Below the pieces are notes generated by a model, which saw only the letters and a program-made list of their open reading frames with translations, was not told the DNA's origin and did not search any database. A stretch of DNA of 64,000 bases from Clostridiales bacterium (lineage in GTDB: Bacteria > Bacillota > Clostridia > Saccharofermentanales > Saccharofermentanaceae): positions 81,218 to 145,217 of the forward strand of contig JAFZVE010000028.1 in assembly GCA_017617995.1 (NCBI GenBank), read 5' to 3'. Positions within the stretch are counted from its first letter, which is position 1, and each line of letters begins with the position of its first letter. Both the position numbers and the translations under genes were made by a program. Of this stretch, positions 54,656-63,881 are shown in pieces.

Positions 54656-57448
54656 CTAATGGGTGATCGTCAGTTCCGGTATGCCTGGGATCGTGTATTC
54701 GTCTACTACTTCGAATGAAATCTGCACACCACGATTCTCCTCCCGATTCCACCAGGTCACTTCGATGAAGTACACATCATCCGGGAAGGAATCCAGAGTA
54801 AACGAAGCCATGCCGTCCTCGCCTATCAGCTGTGAGCCGGAACTTACATCCTTGTTATACCCGTAGACGGATAAACTATACGTGCATGTGGAATTGGTAG
54901 AGGCCGTGATACTGATCGTGTCGCCTCGTTTGATCTGAGAATAACACCAGAGATATCCGTTCGCGCCGTTATAGGAATCGCCGGTGAATTTCAGACCGTC
55001 AAATCGTCCGCCCGAGATGTTGAAGGTACTGCTTTCTGCTCCGTAATTGTAGGTAAGAATAGCCGAGTCATAGAACTCGCCTTTGATCTCATACGTATAT
55101 TCATCCGACGGAATGGCAAGAAGGATCTCATCCTTGCTGCCTTTCACATATTCGCATAACGTCGCTGTGAGGGTGACATCCTCGCTGATCTTTTCGTCCG
55201 GACGAAGCTGAGATACATCTATAAACTGCTCATTATCCAGATCGGCTACGGGATAGTACACTTCGATCTGCTCGCCGAGAGACGACTTGACTGTGAGAAC
55301 ATATCCGTCGATTACACCTGATTTACAGGATTCGCTCTTTTCCGGGAAGATGACCTTGACTTGATTGGTGTCCTTTACATATTCGAAGGACGGCTCACTG
55401 ATCTTTCCAAGTGCATATACCGTATAGCCCTTCTGAAGATTGGTGGTGTCAGATACATCTCCGTAGATCTCCATGATACACATAAATTTCTCGTTTTCTG
55501 CTTCTTTATCTTTCTTGAAGGTCACCATCGGAATATAAAGCCCCTTCGGCGTCTCCACATAATCGGAGCAGGGAACGATGTCTACGTTACCGCGATCCAG
55601 TGTCGTTCCTTCGTCGGGAACGATCAGATAGGGTGTCTGATAGTAAGCGTACCAGTTCTGCACGATCGGCCGCATCGTCATAGTTAAACTTCCGTCACAG
55701 ATAAGGTCCAGATGCTCGCTCATATACTCGTTTATGTATTTTGCCGCGGGGAGCCGGTAAGGTGAATTGCCGTTGATCTCAAAGACGAGAAGACCGACAT
55801 CAGACTTTCTTGAAACCATATAATCATGGAAATGCTTACACAGGTCACTCTTCGAAATGCCGAATACGGTCATGATCGTGGAAACGATTTCCGGAGTGGT
55901 GAAGTAACCTCTCGCGTCCATGATCGTTTTTGCAGTAACATCTGATTTGACATTCTTTCGGAGATAGGAGACAAAACCGCCCCAATTGTAACCGTGCTGG
56001 ATGATGACCATATCCTCTGCTTTCTTTTTCACGGACGAGGAATCCGGATCACCGTCAGGCGGAATACGGAATATTCCGTATGCATATGTGTCGGTCAGTT
56101 CAACATCGGTGTCGATCTTTCCGTTGCTTTTGTAATATGCAAGTGCATCTTCTTCCAGGATAATGGCGACCATCTCGTCAAATCGGACGGAGTCGACGAA
56201 ATAGGTGCGATAACGGTTCTGGCAGAGATGAAAGAGCTCGTGGGTGACGGAGATCCGAAAATTGTCCTTCTTTTTCTTCTCTCCTGCCTGGAGCTCATTG
56301 ATGTCCAGCTCCAGATAGGTTCTTGCGTACCAGGGACTCTGCGCCATGCCGAGTCCGCCGTTATCCAGACCTTTCTTTAATTGAAACTCTACTGTGTATT
56401 TCGGCATCTTGTAGCCGGCCCCGCCAAGATAATTGTAGGCATCGGTGATGGCTTCGATGGCGAATGTGACGATCTCCGGAAACGGCCATTTTGTCTCGGT
56501 GATTTCCTTGCGAAGAGTCTGATATTCCGAATCTTCCTCGAGAAGCGCCTTGTATTGAGCGGCTTCGATCGCGTTCTGTTTCGTTATGGGAAGGGAGGAA
56601 AACTGCTTTTTATACTCTTTGGCTTCTTCCTGGTGCTTTTTCTGCAGATTCGAAGCGCTTACGACTTTGTCGTGAAGTTCGGGGAGTGCGTCCTCCATGA
56701 GCCATTTTACGAGGAAAGATCCGTAATCTGTTGACCTTTCGGCGATATATCGCTCGCTTTTGGAGTCGTAGTAATATCCGTTTCTTAGCTGATCCGCTAT
56801 GTAGAAGCCGGCGATCAGACCCAGTCCGACTGATCCGACGATGATGAGACTGTTCTGGCATGTGCTGTAATGGATGATCGAACCATCTACATACGAGTTT
56901 AAGATGAAAAAGTTTCCGTCATCGTCAACACGATAGATCCTTGTGTACTCGTATAGTTCCGGATCCAGTTCCAGATACTCAAGATCGATCGATACATTAT
57001 ACTGGCCGGGGAGAGCTTCCTGCGGATCGAGTCCTGCATCCACATCCCAGATCGCGAATGCCAGGATCTCGTTTTCTTCCAGTATGCCAAGAGCCTGCTG
57101 CACCTTCGGATCGCTTTCATCTTCCATGAGGGTAAAGGTGATCTCCGTGTCGCTATAGAGCTGATTCTCTTTCGCATTGACATGTACGCCATCACATGGT
57201 GAGAAAGAGAGTGCAGGGCTGTCGCCCAGAGCCTCGGAATCTGAGGTGTCCTCCAGATCCCAGTAATCTTCCATCTCATCCACATAGGGCTGCGTCGTAT
57301 CCTCGGTTTCCACATCGTTTGTAGTCTTTTTCGTAGATTTCTTCTTCGATGAGGATTCCCCCGTGCCTTTGCAGGATGAGGTAATGAGCGCACAAGTAAG
57401 TATAAGGGAAAGGATCCTGATGATAGAATTCTTCTGTCTGTTAATCAC
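54656..57448 (-). CDS. Large lipoprotein with HELFH zinc-peptidase motif
   Basis: 930 aa. Signal peptide with lipobox ITSSCK, a Lys/Ser/Thr linker, then a domain with Ig-like pattern and a helical region. A gluzincin-like THELFHLCQ motif lies at about residue 400, with a likely third ligand Glu in FDEMVAIILEEDALAYY. Beta-sandwich-like segments fill the remainder. It may be a surface zinc protease, but the catalytic assignment rests on the motif alone. GTG at 57448 is chosen because AAGGAGA lies 6 nt before it; an ATG seven codons upstream would overlap that site. Confidence 0.7.
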   Translation of the reverse strand: MINRQKNSIIRILSLILTCALITSSCKGTGESSSKKKSTKKTTNDVETEDTTQPYVDEMEDYWDLEDTSDSEALGDSPALSFSPCDGVHVNAKENQLYSDTEITFTLMEDESDPKVQQALGILEENEILAFAIWDVDAGLDPQEALPGQYNVSIDLEYLELDPELYEYTRIYRVDDDGNFFILNSYVDGSIIHYSTCQNSLIIVGSVGLGLIAGFYIADQLRNGYYYDSKSERYIAERSTDYGSFLVKWLMEDALPELHDKVVSASNLQKKHQEEAKEYKKQFSSLPITKQNAIEAAQYKALLEEDSEYQTLRKEITETKWPFPEIVTFAIEAITDAYNYLGGAGYKMPKYTVEFQLKKGLDNGGLGMAQSPWYARTYLELDINELQAGEKKKKDNFRISVTHELFHLCQNRYRTYFVDSVRFDEMVAIILEEDALAYYKSNGKIDTDVELTDTYAYGIFRIPPDGDPDSSSVKKKAEDMVIIQHGYNWGGFVSYLRKNVKSDVTAKTIMDARGYFTTPEIVSTIMTVFGISKSDLCKHFHDYMVSRKSDVGLLVFEINGNSPYRLPAAKYINEYMSEHLDLICDGSLTMTMRPIVQNWYAYYQTPYLIVPDEGTTLDRGNVDIVPCSDYVETPKGLYIPMVTFKKDKEAENEKFMCIMEIYGDVSDTTNLQKGYTVYALGKISEPSFEYVKDTNQVKVIFPEKSESCKSGVIDGYVLTVKSSLGEQIEVYYPVADLDNEQFIDVSQLRPDEKISEDVTLTATLCEYVKGSKDEILLAIPSDEYTYEIKGEFYDSAILTYNYGAESSTFNISGGRFDGLKFTGDSYNGANGYLWCYSQIKRGDTISITASTNSTCTYSLSVYGYNKDVSSGSQLIGEDGMASFTLDSFPDDVYFIEVTWWNREENRGVQISFEVVDEYTIPGIPELTITH

Positions 57449-57745
57449 GGCGATCTCCTTTCTGTCCATTTGACAAAGGCGTCTCGGGCGGTGACATATC
57501 TGACTTCATGATAGCACAGAAACTGGGAGATATGGGCGGAGCATAGATAAATACATTTGTCTGAACTGTAAACTTTTTCCTTTATTTCAATATCTAAAAA
57601 ATGTAAAAACTGTCATTCTTCCCAAAATGAAAATTGATACGATTGATTCTGGAAAATGGTTGAAGAGGATATGAAGTTCCTTGAAATGATGTGGTAATGA
57701 CGGATGAGTGTATGTTATTATCAAGTTGCGTGTGGAGGTTCGATC

Positions 57746-58800
57746 ATGTTGTATTTTTTATTGCTGCTGTTTGTGTTTCTTCCATTCCCGAAACTTCAAA
57801 GGAGAGGATTTCACGAGGATTATCTTGAAAAGAATTCCGTCCTTCCGATAAAAGGTCTATTCGTATTGTTTGTCTTTTTTCGGCATTCCAGGGAATATTT
57901 TGTTTATGATGGACCGTTGGATTCTGTTTTTTTGTACATTGACAGTCACATGATTCAATTGATAGTTTCCATGTTTCTTTTTTATTCAGGTTTCGGTATA
58001 TATGAGTCGATTAAAATAAAAGGGGAAGATACATATCCGGTTTTCCTAAGAACAGACTTTTGCGTATATGGTCAAGGTATTCGATCTGTATTCTGCTCTA
58101 TTATCTTTTTAACACTGTAAGAGGTAATCATCTTACGATAATACAGGTTTTACTGGCTCTGTCAGGATGGGAAAGCATAGGTGCTTCCAACTGGTTTATG
58201 TTTGTGACATTTTCACTATATATTGGGATCGCTGTTGTTTTCCGCTTTGCTGCCAAAATACATTCAATCAAGCCATTAATCCTGTTCTCGCTTTATACAT
58301 TATTCCTTATAGTTGCCTTGAATATATTGGGGAAAGGTGAATGGTGGTACAATAACATCCAAAGTTTTGTTGCCGGTTTGTGGTATAGCAGATACAAAGA
58401 AAAGATTAATGACTTTGTTCAAAAATCCATGACAAACTACTACGGGGTAGTTTTTACATTACTCCTTGCTTTTTATTTGTCATATGCAGGTTGTGCGAAA
58501 GTACATGCGGATATCTTTATACTTACTGCTCCTCTTTTCACACTTATTGTCGCAGTAATATCAATGAGGATACAGTTGAGAAGCAGTATGATGAGTTTTC
58601 TCGGGAAGCATGTTTTCAGTATTTATATGCTTCAGCGTCTGTCATTTATGGCCCTGTGTAATGCCACAGAAATCACATCTTTAAACATTATAATATGTGC
58701 GTTAACTACTATTTGTATTTCCGTTTTGTTCGATTATTGCGTCGATTGGATCGAAAAGAGACTATATGCCCCTGCGAATGTCATTAAGAAGACGACATAA
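57746..58800 (+). pseudogene. Acyltransferase 3 family membrane protein, frameshifted
   Basis: The first frame (from ATG 57746, GTGGAGG before it) gives YFLLLLFVFLPF, GLFVLFVFFRHS and MFLFYSGFGIYESIKIKG. It shifts at about 58050-58065 into a second frame with LALSGWESIGASNWFMFV and seven further membrane segments to 58800. Together this is a 10-TM acyltransferase of the OafA/surface-polysaccharide type. One frameshift separates the halves, so it is inactive unless the shift is a sequence error. The region is noticeably more AT-rich than its surroundings, suggesting transfer. Confidence 0.75.
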
Positions 58801-58946
58801 GAAGATGATATCGGGATGATGTTGGTGTTTGTGTAAGGCATATTATGTTCCGATGAACAAAAGATCCATGACAGATCGCATAATTGAACAGAGTTGTGAT
58901 AAAATGCTTTCGGGGTGGCAAACTGAATAGCTGAGGTATTGTAACT

Positions 58947-61226
58947 ATGAGAAAGATAGCTTCTATTCTTGCGGCCATTTTGCTGCTTCCTGCGCTGGTA
59001 TCCTGCAGAAAGAAAGAAGAACAAGTTGCAAGGAAGATCACAGAAGACACTTTCTGGTGGAACGAGACGGTGACCACTATCACTCCCGATGAGATCAAAG
59101 CTTCTCAACAAGGTGATTTCCTGAACGTTTCTACCGGTTTTTCTTTGCCGGATGAGCGTTCTGTAATTGTTAAGTTTTCTCTGGATTCGGAAGATTCTGA
59201 AGACGTGCAGATCCTTAGACGATATTCATACGACGGAGAGCAGATCGGTCAGATCGTACTGAATGATTATTTCGGTTCGGAAGAGTTTATCTTTGAAGGG
59301 GATATGTTTACCCGCGGAGAGAAGTACTATGCCCGGATCAAGACCTTCGATGAACAAATGGAGTATTATGTTGAGCAGGCGTACGAGATCGATTTTCAAA
59401 ACGGTGCACTGAAGGATCCGGTTGCTTTAAATACACCGGTAATAGATGGCGATTATTCTTCTGGTGTTTTAGGAATAGTAGGTGTTGGCGACAGCGTCGT
59501 ATATCTTATCGCCAAAGTAGTAGATGGCAGAGTTTCTTTTCAGATCTGTGTCGAGGATGAGAGTGGTTTACATAACTATACTCCGGATTTCGGACGGGAT
59601 TCATCGATCAATTTCATCAGTGGTTTCCGTAGCTTCGATGGAAAAATCACATTTATCGCCGAAGTCCTCGAGAACAGTGTCGTGAAGTCCTGGTACTGCA
59701 CACTGGATGTGCACACTTTTGAATTACAGAAGATTGAACTGAAGAATATCGATGATGCCTCGCATGTATTTTTCCTGCCGGACGGTTCGCCACTTACCTG
59801 TGATGAGCACAGTGTGAGAAAGTATGATCCGACAACAGGTGAAGCGAGTGAGTTCCTTCGTTTTAGTGATACTTATGTTTTCGATGACTATTCCGATGCG
59901 GATATACTCTTCGCATCTGTCGATGAAGTCGTGCTGTACCAATCGAAGCAGGACCCCTTCGGGATGAATGCGACGACAAAGATCATCAGACTTAAGAAGA
60001 CGGACAAGAATCCGAATATCGGCCGCGAGGCACTGACACTTGCTTATTTTGTCCATCTGGATTCCACAGAATACCTTGCCATCAATGACTTTAATATGCG
60101 TTCCAGCGAGTATTTCGTCGAGGCAACGGACAGATACTATCTGATCGCAGAGGCAGGCTATGATGAAACCAATGGAGAATCCTTTATGGCGCAGACACTT
60201 ACAGGACAGGTCAATGCGATGGATCTTCTGATCTCAGATATCCGGTCCGGAACCGGTCCTGATCTGGTCATCTACAATACGGAATATGAGAAACTGAATA
60301 ACACAGATTATCTCATCGATCTGACGAAGCGCATCGATGAAGAGGAGAGCCTCCATAACGGCGACTATATGGACTTTGTACTTTTACCGAATGGCAGGGA
60401 CGGCAAGCACTACCGACTTGACTATAAGTATTTGTTTGGCGGCTTCTGCGTGAACAAGACATTCCTTGAAGAGGGTGCGAAGGGACTGACGTATGAACAG
60501 TATGATCGGATCATATCGGAGAAGAATCTCGGTAAAAGTGTCCTTAATGAGGATGATCTGTCGCTTATGACTGAATTGCTTAAGACTTCACAGTGTTTCT
60601 CTTATGATGAAACCGGGAAGTTTACTCTGGACAACGAGACGTTTCGGAAGATGGCAGAATATATCGCGTCAATTCCTGACAATATCGCGTACGATGACGG
60701 TATGCTTGGCCTTACCAATGTGCTGATGTTTCCCTATATGAGTGCACGAGAATTTACGGATGTATACGGATATCTTTATGAGACGCATACCATCATCGGA
60801 ATGCCTTCTTCGGACAGCCATGCGGAAGCGATCTTCGGAACGGGCATCGGTATTACTTCAGGCTCTCCCTCAAAGGAGGGGGCGTGGGAGTTTGCGATGA
60901 CACTTCTTTCTTCAGATACACAGCGTTCGCTGATAGCTGAAGATCCGGTTATGAAGAGCATCTTGGAAGAGAAACTCATCGAATATGTCCATAGTCATAA
61001 TATCTCGGAAAAATGGATGTATGGTTCGACATTTCTTCCTGATGAGGTTGCAGAATGGTATGTCGGCCAGCTTTCTGACGCGGTCGTCGTTCCTGACTCC
61101 AATCCGAAGATCTTTGCCATTATCTGTGAGGAAATGCCTGCATACTTCGCTGGGGATAAAACACTTGATGAAGTGATCGGAATCATCGAGAATCGAGTGA
61201 ACCTCATGATCCGGGAACAGGGCTAA
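58947..61226 (+). CDS. Large lipoprotein with solute-binding-like C-terminal half
   Basis: 759 aa. Lipobox ALVSCR. The N-terminal half (about 40-370) is beta-rich and propeller-like (GYDGEQIGQI-type turns). The C-terminal half (about 390-755) has patterns of family 1 extracellular sugar-binding proteins (DLLISDIRSGTGPDLVIYN, GITSGSPSKEGAWEFAMTLLS). No ABC permease is nearby, so it may be a sensor or orphan binding protein. A ribosome site is not strong before the ATG at 58947. Confidence 0.7.
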   Translation: MRKIASILAAILLLPALVSCRKKEEQVARKITEDTFWWNETVTTITPDEIKASQQGDFLNVSTGFSLPDERSVIVKFSLDSEDSEDVQILRRYSYDGEQIGQIVLNDYFGSEEFIFEGDMFTRGEKYYARIKTFDEQMEYYVEQAYEIDFQNGALKDPVALNTPVIDGDYSSGVLGIVGVGDSVVYLIAKVVDGRVSFQICVEDESGLHNYTPDFGRDSSINFISGFRSFDGKITFIAEVLENSVVKSWYCTLDVHTFELQKIELKNIDDASHVFFLPDGSPLTCDEHSVRKYDPTTGEASEFLRFSDTYVFDDYSDADILFASVDEVVLYQSKQDPFGMNATTKIIRLKKTDKNPNIGREALTLAYFVHLDSTEYLAINDFNMRSSEYFVEATDRYYLIAEAGYDETNGESFMAQTLTGQVNAMDLLISDIRSGTGPDLVIYNTEYEKLNNTDYLIDLTKRIDEEESLHNGDYMDFVLLPNGRDGKHYRLDYKYLFGGFCVNKTFLEEGAKGLTYEQYDRIISEKNLGKSVLNEDDLSLMTELLKTSQCFSYDETGKFTLDNETFRKMAEYIASIPDNIAYDDGMLGLTNVLMFPYMSAREFTDVYGYLYETHTIIGMPSSDSHAEAIFGTGIGITSGSPSKEGAWEFAMTLLSSDTQRSLIAEDPVMKSILEEKLIEYVHSHNISEKWMYGSTFLPDEVAEWYVGQLSDAVVVPDSNPKIFAIICEEMPAYFAGDKTLDEVIGIIENRVNLMIREQG

Positions 61227-61256
61227 TGACATTTGAGCTAAAATTTTTGAATAAAC

Positions 61257-61922
61257 TCAGCTATTACTGTCGCTTTCGTCTATCGTTCCGAAATTGGGTG
61301 TGACTTCTCCGGGATTGGGATGAACCTCTCCAGGATTTGGAGAAATTTCACCGGGATTCGGGATGACCTCTCCCGGGTTGGGCGTGACATCTCCGAAATT
61401 GGGAGTGACTTCTCCAAAGTTAGGATAAACTTCGTCTTTCGTTTCTTCGCTTTGGGAAGAATTACTTGGCTCACTTGATGAACTGCTGTCCGTCGGTGCA
61501 GAGGTTGGATCTGTATTGTCGGATGCGGTATTTTTCGTAGTCGTTGTGCCGGATGGATTCTTGTTCGTATCGTTTTTGCCAGAATTTGAATTATTGGCAT
61601 TATTGCCGTTGTTACTGCTGGTATCCGGTTTCTTTCCATTATCCTGCTTTTTGTCCTCGGAAGGAAGTGTAGGATCATTATCAACGGTGGAAGTATCCGA
61701 TGAATCGCTATTGGCAGCGGTCGTGGTATCGTCGGTTACTGAGACCGGATTCTCTGTGATGTCGGTATTTTCCTGATCGGTGGTTACGATGACCTTGTCG
61801 GATTCTTTTTCTTTATCGGAATTACTATTGTCGCGTGTGAACATAAATATGGCCAGCACTCCAACTGCAAGAAGGCAACAGCCCGCTGACACAGCTATTA
61901 TCATTTTCTGTTTCTTATCCAT
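61257..61922 (-). CDS. Membrane-anchored low-complexity protein with heptapeptide repeats
   Basis: 221 aa. An N-terminal membrane segment (about 7-28), then a Ser/Thr/Asn/Asp-rich stalk (about 30-165), then about seven copies of a 7-residue repeat V-x-P-N-(F/P)-G-(E/D) ending near the C-terminus. It looks like a surface stalk protein. The composition is extreme, so no enzymatic role is expected. The DNA shows a 21-bp tandem repeat (see the separate entry). The ribosome site before the ATG is unclear. Confidence 0.65.
   Translation of the reverse strand: MDKKQKMIIAVSAGCCLLAVGVLAIFMFTRDNSNSDKEKESDKVIVTTDQENTDITENPVSVTDDTTTAANSDSSDTSTVDNDPTLPSEDKKQDNGKKPDTSSNNGNNANNSNSGKNDTNKNPSGTTTTKNTASDNTDPTSAPTDSSSSSEPSNSSQSEETKDEVYPNFGEVTPNFGDVTPNPGEVIPNPGEISPNPGEVHPNPGEVTPNFGTIDESDSNS
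61278..61430 (-). repeat. 21-bp tandem repeats (about seven copies)
   Basis: Units coding for PNPGEV-type heptads. Adjacent units differ at a few positions, mostly Phe/Pro and the second residue. Confidence 0.8.
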
Positions 61923-61929
61923 TGATCAG

Positions 61930-62154
61930 GGTCAGCTTGCTACCTATTACACTGAGCTTTATCATGACTTTAACTTAGGCTGGTGAAAAGTAATAGGCGG
62001 TGCGGTAGATTTCGATTACACCGGACTGTATAATTCCGAAAGCTGCGGCTGGTGGCTTGTCGGAGCCGGAGAAGTAGCCTTATACTACGAGGGAACGTGG
62101 AATGATACTAAATACGGAGACTGGGAGGTTTCCGGAGGGTCCGTGGTTTTCTAG
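61930..62154 (+). pseudogene. Fragment of a surface repeat protein
   Basis: One frame reads QLATYYTELYHDFNLGW, then TGA, then KVIGGAVDFDYTGLYNSE, CGWWLVGAGEVALYYEG and a final short repeat before TAG at 62152. The VDF-YTGL ... GWW-V pattern is the repeat of Clostridia surface proteins. The in-frame TGA sits where the repeat should have Trp (TGG to TGA). No start or upstream domain remains, so it is a relic. Confidence 0.7.
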
Positions 62155-62168
62155 GTTTAAGTGCCACT

Positions 62169-63041
62169 TTAATGAGGAGCGTCCAGGTCTATCCACAAAG
62201 CGGGACGAACTGCGCAATTGATGGTCTCGACCATGTCAGGCCCTCGAAAGCGGTTGGCGGAGGTGCTGACAGCGAGCCCCGTGTAGTCGACGGAGCCGCC
62301 GTCCTGGACAGCTGCAGCGAGGCGGGAATCGGCGCCTGGAGATCTTAGCCACCACCAGCAAAGTCCTTTTTCGGTAGTATAAGCACCCTGCTCATAGCAA
62401 TAAGCTGTTGCCTGACAAGCTCGGGAACCACTGCTAAAGTGCTTGTTTGCTTGCGTAATACTTAGCAGAAACACTTGATCCGACGTGCTGTTGCCGGGGT
62501 CGGTGTTGTATTCCGGGTTTTCAGCTGCATCGACAGGTGCATTCATAATCATGGCCCGCTCGGCTTCGGAAAACGCATTGTCCAGAAATGTTCCGTTCAG
62601 CCATTGGCGCAGGGAAGAGGTTTCCCATGTGACAGGCTCTTGTGATGTGTTGTAGGGCTTACATTCTAAAGCGTATCTGCTTACGACGAGAATTTTGTTA
62701 TCTTCTTTTGCAAGCACCAGCCATTCGATCTCTTCAGCTCCGTTTTTCATATTGTTGTCCTGCTCATATGTACCAAAAACAACATATGAACCGACAGAAG
62801 CCTTGGATAAGAGTGCTTTTTCATACTGGGTCTTGATGGATTTTCGCAGGTCCTCACTATCCTTATAATTCAGGTTGGATAGAATATTATATGCTTCTTC
62901 ATAATCCCCGGAATCGATCAGCTTTTTTGCCTTGTTCAATTTTTGACTCGGGAGGATCACCATTGTCAGCAGAATCGTAAATGTAATACAGACAACAATG
63001 AATAACGAAGCCACGATTACAATGGTTTTCTTATGTTTCAT
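62169..63041 (-). CDS. DUF6273-domain membrane-anchored protein
   Basis: 290 aa. A basic N-terminus and membrane segment (about 6-30), a helical pair (about 35-70, resembling a TPR: AKKLIDSGDYEEAYNILSNL), then a DUF6273 domain (about 85-290). That domain has WLVLAKEDNKILVVSRYALECKPY, SLRQWLNGTFLDNAFSEAE, CWWWLRSPGADS and VRPALWIDL, a C-type-lectin/formylglycine-enzyme-like fold. AAGGAG fits the second ATG (63041). Function is unknown; presumably a surface binding protein. Confidence 0.8.
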   Translation of the reverse strand: MKHKKTIVIVASLFIVVCITFTILLTMVILPSQKLNKAKKLIDSGDYEEAYNILSNLNYKDSEDLRKSIKTQYEKALLSKASVGSYVVFGTYEQDNNMKNGAEEIEWLVLAKEDNKILVVSRYALECKPYNTSQEPVTWETSSLRQWLNGTFLDNAFSEAERAMIMNAPVDAAENPEYNTDPGNSTSDQVFLLSITQANKHFSSGSRACQATAYCYEQGAYTTEKGLCWWWLRSPGADSRLAAAVQDGGSVDYTGLAVSTSANRFRGPDMVETINCAVRPALWIDLDAPH

Positions 63042-63214
63042 AACGAACATCTCCTTGCATCATTGATATGAGTTGAACGATGCATCGAATAGCATTCGAT
63101 TCGTTTCCTATACACCAATAGTATATCATCACGGAACCATCGATTCCTAGTAAAGAAGTACAGACATCAAATTCAAAATAGCGTGATAAAGCTTTTTTTC
63201 TATTTCAAGGAAGG

Positions 63215-63226
63215 AGCGTTAACGCT
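63215..63226. promoter_or_regulatory. 12-bp palindrome before a small membrane protein gene
   Basis: AGCGTTAACGCT is a perfect palindrome about 60 nt upstream of the next gene. It is possibly an operator; no clear promoter boxes surround it. Confidence 0.3.
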
Positions 63227-63285
63227 ATTAGCTGTGATAATATGTATTCAAGGTCAAGATCTTTGGCTGAGGAGATGGATAAGCC

Positions 63286-63534
63286 GTGGGAAAGAATAGT
63301 CATCTGGAACTGCGAAGTGCAGATGCTCTTGAGCATGATGAAATATTGAAGTTTCGTAAGAAACTGATCTGGGAAAAGGTGGTATCGATCCTTTGTATCC
63401 TTCTTCTCGATATAGGATTAATAGTGGCGACTGTAGTATGCCTTTCCTATAAGATGTGGGGGAGAAGTATTCCCTTGATCCTTAGTACGCTGTTTTTATT
63501 CTTCCTGACAGTGATACTGTATAAAGATCAATAA
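63286..63534 (+). CDS. Small two-TM hypothetical protein
   Basis: 82 aa. An N-terminal charged part, then two hydrophobic segments (about 31-52 and 60-78). The start is GTG at 63286, with GAGGAG upstream at slightly long spacing. Nothing indicates function. It lies 23 nt before the interrupted phosphatase gene, with which it may once have been cotranscribed. Confidence 0.5.
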   Translation: MGKNSHLELRSADALEHDEILKFRKKLIWEKVVSILCILLLDIGLIVATVVCLSYKMWGRSIPLILSTLFLFFLTVILYKDQ

Positions 63535-63557
63535 ATGACGAAAGGTAAATTGAAATT

Positions 63558-63608
63558 ATGATAAATGTGTTATTTGTATGTCATGGCAATATCGAGGCGA
63601 AACCCTGA
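63558..63608 (+). pseudogene. Low-molecular-weight protein tyrosine phosphatase, interrupted
   Basis: The first 12 codons, MINVLFVCHGNI, are the conserved start of LMW-PTP (P-loop C-x5-R). The family continues with a Cys-Arg-Ser context, but here the frame reads EAKP and stops. The break after about 63593 coincides with a change to non-coding AT-rich sequence and a mobile-type gene, so it appears to be cut by an insertion. AAAGG lies before the ATG. The remainder should lie beyond the far end of the element. Confidence 0.7.
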
Positions 63609-63782
63609 AGTAACTGGGAAAACGGTGTTCAGTTTTTTTGCACTCGCTGTTTACACCTATCTTACACCTTTAAAAACGGCAAATGTCAAAAAAGGTCAAA
63701 AACCGAACAAAGTCTAGCTCGTTCTGCATAGAAAACCGAACAAACTAGATGCACTTACAATTCAATAGTTCAGTACGGATAA

Positions 63783-63811
63783 GGCCATTGGAGAACCCAG
63801 TGGCCCTTTTT
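63783..63811 (+). terminator. Terminator in the element edge
   Basis: GGCCATTGG (63783-63791) pairs with CCAGTGGCC (63797-63805), then CTTTTTA. Confidence 0.75.
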
Positions 63812-63831
63812 ATATACATATTTATTTTATA

Positions 63832-63858
63832 CGCTCGGTTTATGTTCCGGGCGTTTTT
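63832..63858 (+). terminator. Second hairpin/T-run before the element gene
   Basis: CGCTCGG (63832-63838) pairs with CCGGGCG (63847-63853), one G.U, then TTTTT. It is 23 nt before the next ATG, so could act as an attenuator for it. Confidence 0.65.
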
Positions 63859-63881
63859 AATTTCCGAGAAAGGAGCGTCAG

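Noticed and set aside
61930..62154. UGA recoded as Trp or selenocysteine
   Set aside because: TGA ends several other genes here normally, and the fragment lacks a start; simple decay fits better.
62169..63041. Possible diversity-generating retroelement target (C-type-lectin-like end, WWWLRSPG)
   Set aside because: No reverse transcriptase, template repeat or adenine-biased variable repeat is in the window; DUF6273 proteins share this end without DGRs.
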